From Akkermansia sp. (GTDB lineage: Bacteria > Verrucomicrobiota > Verrucomicrobiia > Verrucomicrobiales > Akkermansiaceae): a stretch of 10,982 nt of DNA. Position numbers and translations under genes: made by a program. Of this stretch, positions 7,150 through 10,982 are shown piece by piece. Every line of letters starts with the position of its first letter. Within the stretch, counting starts at the first letter, position 1. A model generated the notes under the pieces. That model saw nothing but the letters and a program-made list of their open reading frames with translations, was not told the DNA's origin and did not search any database. Where the stretch lies: positions 1-10,982 of the forward strand of contig JAIFNK010000221.1 in NCBI GenBank assembly GCA_020047775.1. Direction: 5' to 3'.

Positions 7150-7159
7150 GGGGGGGGGG
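7150..7159 (-). repeat. Run of ten C (coding strand) behind the upstream gene
   Basis: Ten consecutive G on the plus strand read as C10 on the coding strand. The run begins 27 bases after the upstream gene's TAA and lies about 190 bases before the downstream start. Long single-base runs slip during replication and are also error-prone in sequencing, so the exact length may be uncertain. Confidence 0.7.
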
Positions 7160-7186
7160 ATTGGATGAGCGGTAGAATTATGTTTT

Positions 7187-10100
7187 TTAAGGATTGCTTG
7201 TAATGGATAGCCGCAGGAACCGACTGCCCGGCGTGACCGGGATGCTGGCGGTGGTGGTGCCGTCGCCGGCGGGTGTGCCTTGGGTGACGCCAACGGTGGT
7301 CCAGGTTCCTCCGGTTAGGGTTGGCGAGGTTTCCACCACGCAAGTGACGTCGTTGCGGACGCGGCGGTAGGTGAGTTGAAGCAGCGTGGGCGTTGTGCTC
7401 AACGCGGGTGGAGTGCCGGTGAACGCACCGCCGGTTCCGTTAGGATTCAGATCGAGCGCGTATTCGATCAGGTTGGCGAGGCCGTCGGCGTCCGCATCGT
7501 CATTCGGGCCGCGCTTGTCAGCGGGGACGCCGGCGTTGGTGAGGAAAACGGTGAGCGGATCATCAGGAACGACGAATGACAGCGGCATCACCACCACTCC
7601 GCGTGGGGAGTTGAGGTCGGTGATCAGTTCGGTGACATTCCCGCCATTCAGATCGGAACGGCGGATTCTGCCGTTCTGCCATTCAGTCCAATAGATGCCA
7701 TCGGCGGTGACATCGATGCCATTGGGGAAATCCGCGTTGGCCACCAGCGTGACCAGGCCGCTGCCGTCGGTGTTGATCCGCTGGATGCTGTTGTTTGCGA
7801 TGTTGCAGAAGTAGATCAGGCCACCGACCACTTCGAAATCATAGACCCAAGGGGAACCGGCGGTGTGAACCGGCGTGATGCCGGTGCCATCGGTGTTCAT
7901 TTTGAAAATGCCGGTCGGATTGTCAGAAGGATTGCTGAAATACACGGTGGAGTCCACCACCTGAATGGGGAAGGCGAATCTGCCGACGTTGGTGGTGCTG
8001 ATCGGCGTGTAGGTGTCATCATAAATGCCGCCGACGTTGGTCGGACTGCCCGATGGCTGGCTGTGGAAGATTTGTTGGGCATTGCCATTGGACCGCCAGA
8101 GTTCGCCGGGGCGGGCGTCCAGATCGTAGCCAAACACATTGGTGACCAATTGCGAAGTGTAGGCGGGATGGTGAATGCGGGTGCCCAGGGTCGTCGCCTG
8201 ATTCGGCACGAGGATTTTGCCATCGGCATATTCGACCCCGTTAAAGCCGCCATTCACGCCCCCGAGCTGGGTGGCGAGGTCGGTTTTTCCGGTGCCATTG
8301 TCGTAGCTCATCCGCACCACGCTGTTGGCCTTGAACGGTTCGGTTTGGGGCAGATCCTCGGTCCACAACAGCGCCACGGTGGCCGGGACGAACGGCGCAT
8401 TGAGATCGAGCAGCCAGGATTCCGAGGCACCGTTGCGGGCGGTGCCAGTGCCAGTCACAAACCGGCCGTCGGCGGAGATGCCGGTCGCGGTGTAGAACTT
8501 TCTGCCCGTCGCCAGACCGGCCGCGGTGAGCACCTCCCTGATGCTGCGCAGGCCGTGGGCGGCGTCCCAGATAAATGCCTCATAGCCACTCGCGATCATG
8601 GCCCTGCCGACTACCACCGAGCCATCCGCCGAGACCGCAAGGGCCTCACTCTCGAAGGTGCCGCCTGGAAGATCGCCGAGGCCGACCATGCCGCCAGCCG
8701 CCGTCCAACGAAACGCCTCGCGGCCGTTGGCGCTGGTGCTGGAGCCGACGATGACCGTGCCGTCGGCAGATATTGCGGTGGCGCGGCTGCGGGTTTCACC
8801 GCCGGGGAGGTCGCCGAGGGCGGTCATGCCGGCCGCTTGAGTCCATCGGAACGCCATTTCACTGACCCCGGTGGCGGTGCCGACGCCGACCACGGTATTG
8901 CCGTCTCCACTCACGCCGAGGGCTTCGCTCTGGTTTCCGCCGGGGAGCATGCCGAGGGGCACCATGCCACCGGCTTGAGTCCAGCGGAAGGCTTCATTGA
9001 AACTGTTCTGCCCCATGCCGACGACCACCGAGCCGTCTTGGGAAACCGCATTGGCCCAACTGTTGAACGATCCACCGGGCAGGTCGCCGAGGCCGACCAT
9101 CCCGGCAGAAGTCCAGCGGAAGGCCTCCGTGCCGCTGGCGGAACTGCTGTATCCGACCACCACCGAACCATCCTGGGAAACCGCGTTGGCCCAACTGGTG
9201 AACGACCCGCCGGCCAAATCGCCCAGGCCAGTGATCCCGGCGGCGGGAGAACCGCGGAACGCCTCGTTGTTGGAGGTGGCATTGGTCGCCCATCCGACGA
9301 TGGTGCTGCCATCCCCGGAAATCCCCTCGGCGGCACCGGTGGATCCACCGGGGAGCTTGCCCACTCCGCTCAGCTTCATCGGCGTGGCGGCCCCGGGTGC
9401 CACGGCGGTGAACTCACGGGTGACGGGTGCGGCGGCCAGGTAGCTGGCAGTTCCCGGCTGGCTGGCGGTGATGCGGACCAGGCCGGTGCCGGTGAGCCGC
9501 AGCATGCCATCGATGATGGTGGCCGGGCCGGAATCCACGGTAAAGGTGATCGGCAAGCCGGAACTCGCGCTGGCGGCGAGGGCGTGGTAGGCGAGGGGAT
9601 CGGCCGGGAAATCCGGCGGCTGCGCGAACGTGAGGATTTGTGCGGCCGGGGCGACGCTGAGCGTGCGCTCGACCGGGGTGGCGGCGAAATAGTTGGCGTT
9701 GCCCGCTTGCGAGGCGCGGAGGACGATATTTCCGCCGCCAGTTAGAGTCAGGTTGCTGCCGGCAAGCGAGCCGGGACCCGAGACGATTTCAAAGGTCACC
9801 GGCAGCCCGCTGGTGGCCGTGGCGCTGAGCGCGAACGGCGGGTCGCCGAAGGTTTTGGCCGCTGGTTGCGGGAAGTCGATGGTTTGGGCTTGCTGAGCGG
9901 CGGGGGTGAAGGTGCCGGTGCTGTAGGGCGAGGCGCTGCTGGGACCATAAGCTTTGATTCGGTAATAATAGAGGGTTCCAGTCACCAGCGGGGAAACCGT
10001 CTGGGAACGCGCGCTGGACGCGGCCCAGTAGTACTGCAAGGTGCCTGTGAACGCGGCGTTGGTCGCCACTTGGATGTCGTGACCACCGGTCACTCCCGGC

Positions 10101-10982
10101 ACTTCCTCCCAGTTGATAGTGGCGCTCGTCGCGGTGAGGTTGGTGACCGGTAGCAGCACGGGGGCGGCCAGAGGGCCGTAGTGGAAGCGGTCAATCGAAG
10201 CGGTGTCAGCCGCGCTGATCCCCGCATTTCCCGTCAGGCGGATGCGCAGGATGGTGGGGCCGCTGGTGGTCCGGTTGATAGCGTAGGACTGGTAGCCGCC
10301 GGTGGTGGCGGCGAGCGTTTGCAGCGGGCTGCCATCGGCCAGCACTTGCAGGGTGGCGGCATTGGCCACGGCCGTGTTCAAGGTCCAACGCAGGGCAAGT
10401 ACGCCGGGGCCGGTGACGGTGGTTTCCACCCAGGATTCCTGGCCGGCGGCGGTGAGCCCGCTCACGATAATCGAGTCGCTGCCATCGTGGCTGGGGCTGG
10501 TCACTCCGCGCCACAGCACGTTGCCGCCGGTGGTCCACGTGAGAGCCGGGGCGTCCAGCGCTTCTCCGATGGGCCGGCCGGCGTAGGCGGTGAGCGTGCG
10601 GTTTTGATTCATGACGACCGTGAGCGGATTGGTGAGGTCGGGCGCGCCGGAGCCACCGGAAGTCCAGCCGGAGAACGTGAGGCCGGGATCGGGCGTGGCG
10701 GTGAGTTCGACCGAGGTGCCCAGGGCGTAGAGGCCGCCGGCGGCGGCGGGGTTGGCGGTGATGGTGGCACCGGTGCCGGTGGTGGTGAGGCGGAGGGCGG
10801 CCGAGGCGGGATTGGCGGGGCCGGTGCCGTTTAGGAACTCGTCGAGATTGTTGGAGCCGTCGCCATCGGGATCGTCGGCCGTGCCGCGGCGGGCGGCGGC
10901 GATGCCGGCATCGATCAGGTATTGGGTGTAGGCATCGGGCGCGGGTGCGCCGGGGTCGGTGGCGGGCGTGGTGACGGTGGAG
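7187..10982 (-). CDS. Large HAF-repeat / beta-propeller surface protein, verrucomicrobial type (N-terminus beyond window)
   Basis: The frame is open from the window edge to TAA at 7189-7187, 1264 visible residues. The ATG at 10612 is not the start: it falls inside a repeat (TNPLTVVMNQNRTLTAYAG) and the frame upstream carries real domain sequence. Visible order by residue from the edge: calcium loop (36-49), InlB-B-like bacterial repeat (62-135), beta-sandwich (136-271), fibronectin III (272-361), two MBG-like repeats (about 363-530), HAF repeats (535-860), YWTD-like propeller (861-1136) and a C-terminal module ending FLRLSITSNP. Only two cysteines occur (IYFCNIA, DVTCVVE). There is no membrane segment or catalytic motif. 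An extracellular, probably adhesive or structural role is inferred. It lies 226 bases upstream of the delta-60 gene on the same strand and shares its style of architecture, but not its repeats. Confidence 0.93.
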   Translation of the reverse strand, partial: STVTTPATDPGAPAPDAYTQYLIDAGIAAARRGTADDPDGDGSNNLDEFLNGTGPANPASAALRLTTTGTGATITANPAAAGGLYALGTSVELTATPDPGLTFSGWTSGGSGAPDLTNPLTVVMNQNRTLTAYAGRPIGEALDAPALTWTTGGNVLWRGVTSPSHDGSDSIIVSGLTAAGQESWVETTVTGPGVLALRWTLNTAVANAATLQVLADGSPLQTLAATTGGYQSYAINRTTSGPTILRIRLTGNAGISAADTASIDRFHYGPLAAPVLLPVTNLTATSATINWEEVPGVTGGHDIQVATNAAFTGTLQYYWAASSARSQTVSPLVTGTLYYYRIKAYGPSSASPYSTGTFTPAAQQAQTIDFPQPAAKTFGDPPFALSATATSGLPVTFEIVSGPGSLAGSNLTLTGGGNIVLRASQAGNANYFAATPVERTLSVAPAAQILTFAQPPDFPADPLAYHALAASASSGLPITFTVDSGPATIIDGMLRLTGTGLVRITASQPGTASYLAAAPVTREFTAVAPGAATPMKLSGVGKLPGGSTGAAEGISGDGSTIVGWATNATSNNEAFRGSPAAGITGLGDLAGGSFTSWANAVSQDGSVVVGYSSSASGTEAFRWTSAGMVGLGDLPGGSFNSWANAVSQDGSVVVGMGQNSFNEAFRWTQAGGMVPLGMLPGGNQSEALGVSGDGNTVVGVGTATGVSEMAFRWTQAAGMTALGDLPGGETRSRATAISADGTVIVGSSTSANGREAFRWTAAGGMVGLGDLPGGTFESEALAVSADGSVVVGRAMIASGYEAFIWDAAHGLRSIREVLTAAGLATGRKFYTATGISADGRFVTGTGTARNGASESWLLDLNAPFVPATVALLWTEDLPQTEPFKANSVVRMSYDNGTGKTDLATQLGGVNGGFNGVEYADGKILVPNQATTLGTRIHHPAYTSQLVTNVFGYDLDARPGELWRSNGNAQQIFHSQPSGSPTNVGGIYDDTYTPISTTNVGRFAFPIQVVDSTVYFSNPSDNPTGIFKMNTDGTGITPVHTAGSPWVYDFEVVGGLIYFCNIANNSIQRINTDGSGLVTLVANADFPNGIDVTADGIYWTEWQNGRIRRSDLNGGNVTELITDLNSPRGVVVMPLSFVVPDDPLTVFLTNAGVPADKRGPNDDADADGLANLIEYALDLNPNGTGGAFTGTPPALSTTPTLLQLTYRRVRNDVTCVVETSPTLTGGTWTTVGVTQGTPAGDGTTTASIPVTPGSRFLRLSITSNP
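7190..7573 (-). other. Verrucomicrobial C-terminal module with calcium loop
   Basis: The last 128 residues begin with PDDPLTVFLTNAGVPADKRG and the acidic loop NDDADADGLANLIEYALD (loop at 7504-7460). A beta-rich tail follows: LLQLTYRRVRNDVTCVVETS, TLTGGTWTTVG and SRFLRLSITSNP before the stop. In my recollection this tail (FLRL near the end, preceded by an ETS-x-x-L-x-x-x-W-x-x-x strand) is widespread at the C-termini of secreted proteins in Luteolibacter-type Verrucomicrobia. It may serve in export or sorting, but that is inference. Confidence 0.72.
7574..8401 (-). other. YWTD/NHL-like beta-propeller domain
   Basis: Blade-like strands include NSVVRMSYDNGTGKTDL, GGVNGGFNGVEYADGKIL, QVVDSTVYFSNPSDNP, GIFKMNTDGTGITPVH, EVVGGLIYFCNIANNSIQRI, NTDGSGLVTLVANADFPNGI and DVTADGIYWTEWQNGRIRRS. 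The GIYWTEWQNGRIRRSDLNGG stretch is a typical YWTD/LDL-receptor-B-like blade, and the region also resembles DUF5050-type propellers. About five or six blades fit in the 276 residues. It probably mediates binding; the partner is unknown. Confidence 0.78.
8402..9379 (-). repeat. HAF repeat array, six units plus one degenerate
   Basis: Six units of about 45 residues follow the pattern GLGDLPGG-x-x-x-S-x-A-x-A-V-S-x-DG-S-V-VVG-x-EAFRW-x-x-x-G-M. They begin at VGKLPGGS, GLGDLAGGS, GLGDLPGGS, PLGMLPGGN, ALGDLPGGE and GLGDLPGGT. A worn seventh unit (ATGISADGRFVTGTG, ESWLLDL) ends the array. This is the HAF family of extracellular repeats, whose function is unknown. Units 2 and 3 are the most alike, sharing SWANAVSQDGSVVVG at a spacing of exactly 135 bases. 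Confidence 0.92.
9390..9895 (-). repeat. Two tandem MBG-like repeats (about 83 residues each)
   Basis: Copy 1 (9895-9648) reads QTIDFPQPAAKTFGDPPF, LSATATSGLPVTFEIVSGPG, ASQAGNANYFAATPVERT. Copy 2 (9647-9390) reads QILTFAQPPDFPADPLAY, SASSGLPITFTVDSGPATI, ASQPGTASYLAAAPVTRE. Shared anchors are SGLP[VI]TF, SGP and ASQ-x-G-x-A-x-Y-x-A-A-x-PV-R. Such repeats are usual in extracellular proteins of Bacteroidetes and Verrucomicrobiota. Copy 2 has lost the KTFGD part. Confidence 0.75.
9899..10167 (-). other. Fibronectin type III domain
   Basis: The pattern is LPVTNLTATSATINWEEVPG, HDIQVATNAAF, TVSPLVTGTLYYYRIKAYG and SSASPYSTGTFTP. The core W (INWEEV) and the L-x-x-x-x-x-Y-x-Y-R-I-K-A pair mark the fold. 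It acts as a spacer domain. Confidence 0.85.
10168..10576 (-). other. Beta-sandwich module with HDG/SWVETTVTGPG signature
   Basis: Key stretches are LTWTTGGNVLWRGV, SPSHDGSDSIIVSG, ESWVETTVTGPGVLALRWTL, LQVLADGSP and ILRIRLTGNAGISAADTASI. The W-x-T-T-V-T-G-P-G-x-L plus 'DG' strand pattern is that of a lectin-like jelly-roll module often seen in bacterial surface proteins. Carbohydrate binding is possible, but no binding residues can be assigned. Confidence 0.6.
10577..10798 (-). other. InlB-B-like bacterial repeat domain
   Basis: The segment reads ALRLTTTGTGATITANPAA, GLYALGTSVELTATPDPG, LTFSGWTSGG and LTNPLTVVMNQNRTLTAYAG. This is the divergent InlB B-repeat / bacterial repeat pattern (G-x-V-x-L-T-A-x-P-x-x-G-x-x-F-x-x-W, then N-P-x-x-x-x-M-x-x-x-x-x-x-x-A-x). 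These small beta domains are common in secreted bacterial proteins. It decides that the gene continues upstream of the internal ATG. Confidence 0.82.
10835..10876 (-). other. Calcium-loop segment DDPDGDGSNNLDEF
   Basis: Residues 36-49 from the window edge carry the D-x-D-x-DG-x-x-x-x-x-E spacing seen in thrombospondin type-3-like and EF-hand-like loops. It is preceded by YTQYLIDAGIAAARRG, a lead-in that in Verrucomicrobiota usually sits near protein C-termini. Calcium binding is inferred from the acidic spacing only. The same lead-in plus loop occurs again at the C-terminus (7460-7504). Confidence 0.7.

Larger units (their letters stand above)
6961..7186. other. Intergenic gap between the two giant genes
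   Basis: This 226-base gap separates the TAA of the upstream gene from the ATG of the delta-60 gene. It contains a run of ten C residues (coding strand) close behind the stop, a perfect 7-bp hairpin, a short GCCC/GGGC inverted repeat, and a CACGTG hexamer at 7011-7016. I see no convincing -35/-10 pair and no tRNA. Whether the two genes share a transcript cannot be decided; the gap is long enough for a promoter. Confidence 0.6.

Noticed and set aside
6987..7343. Minus-strand frame of 118 codons across the intergenic gap
   Set aside because: It begins inside the C-terminal coding part of gene B and carries no recognisable domain or ribosome site.
8402..9379. Regularly spaced DNA repeats that might suggest a CRISPR or minisatellite
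   Set aside because: The 135-base period is in frame and codes for 45-residue HAF units with silent variation; there are no identical short direct repeats with unique spacers.
7865..9745. Plus-strand open frame of 626 codons opposite gene B
   Set aside because: It mirrors the HAF repeats (repeating GRSPAEG-like pieces) and has no domain of its own; gene B in the minus frame is coherent from end to end.
1..10982. Defence system, biosynthetic cluster, mobile element or prophage
   Set aside because: No nuclease, helicase, transposase, integrase, synthase or toxin motif is visible in either gene; all recognisable domains are extracellular structural modules.

Overview
The window is GC-rich and almost wholly coding. 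It holds two very large, incomplete genes in the same orientation (minus strand), separated by a 226-base gap. Both encode secreted, repeat-built proteins with almost no cysteine. I see no enzyme, RNA gene, transposase, phage gene, toxin, CRISPR array or regulator. The mix of domains points to Verrucomicrobiota, probably a Luteolibacter/Haloferula-like member: delta-60 (DUF5122-type) repeats alternating with Ig-like and Calx-beta domains, HAF repeats, and a C-terminal module with a DADADGLANLIEY motif ending in FLRL. This assignment rests on domain style and not on a marker gene.

Layout, right to left in the direction of transcription. Positions 10982-7187 carry gene B, whose N-terminus lies outside the window. 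Its 1264 visible residues form a chain: a calcium-loop segment, a bacterial (InlB-B-like) repeat, a beta-sandwich, a fibronectin III domain, two 'MBG-like' repeats, six HAF repeats plus a degenerate one, a YWTD-like beta-propeller, and a verrucomicrobial C-terminal module. The gap at 7186-6961 holds a run of ten C residues (coding strand) and a perfect 7-bp hairpin. Positions 6960-1 carry gene A, whose C-terminus lies outside the window. It starts with a signal peptide and runs for 2320 codons without a stop. I checked every in-frame codon of gene A across the window.

Gene A is hierarchical. Short delta-60 units are grouped in blocks of about 360 residues, each plausibly one beta-propeller. 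The blocks are separated by linker domains: Calx-beta plus Ig early in the protein, Ig plus Ig later. The Calx-beta/Ig/delta-60 unit recurs at 565 codons and the Ig/Ig/delta-60 unit at 539-540 codons, so the protein appears to have grown by duplication of whole modules.

Both products are best read as large cell-surface or secreted structural or adhesive proteins. No substrate can be named from the sequence, and there is no evidence of a multi-gene pathway. Long open frames on the plus strand (up to about 650 codons) are shadows of the coding bias and were not annotated.
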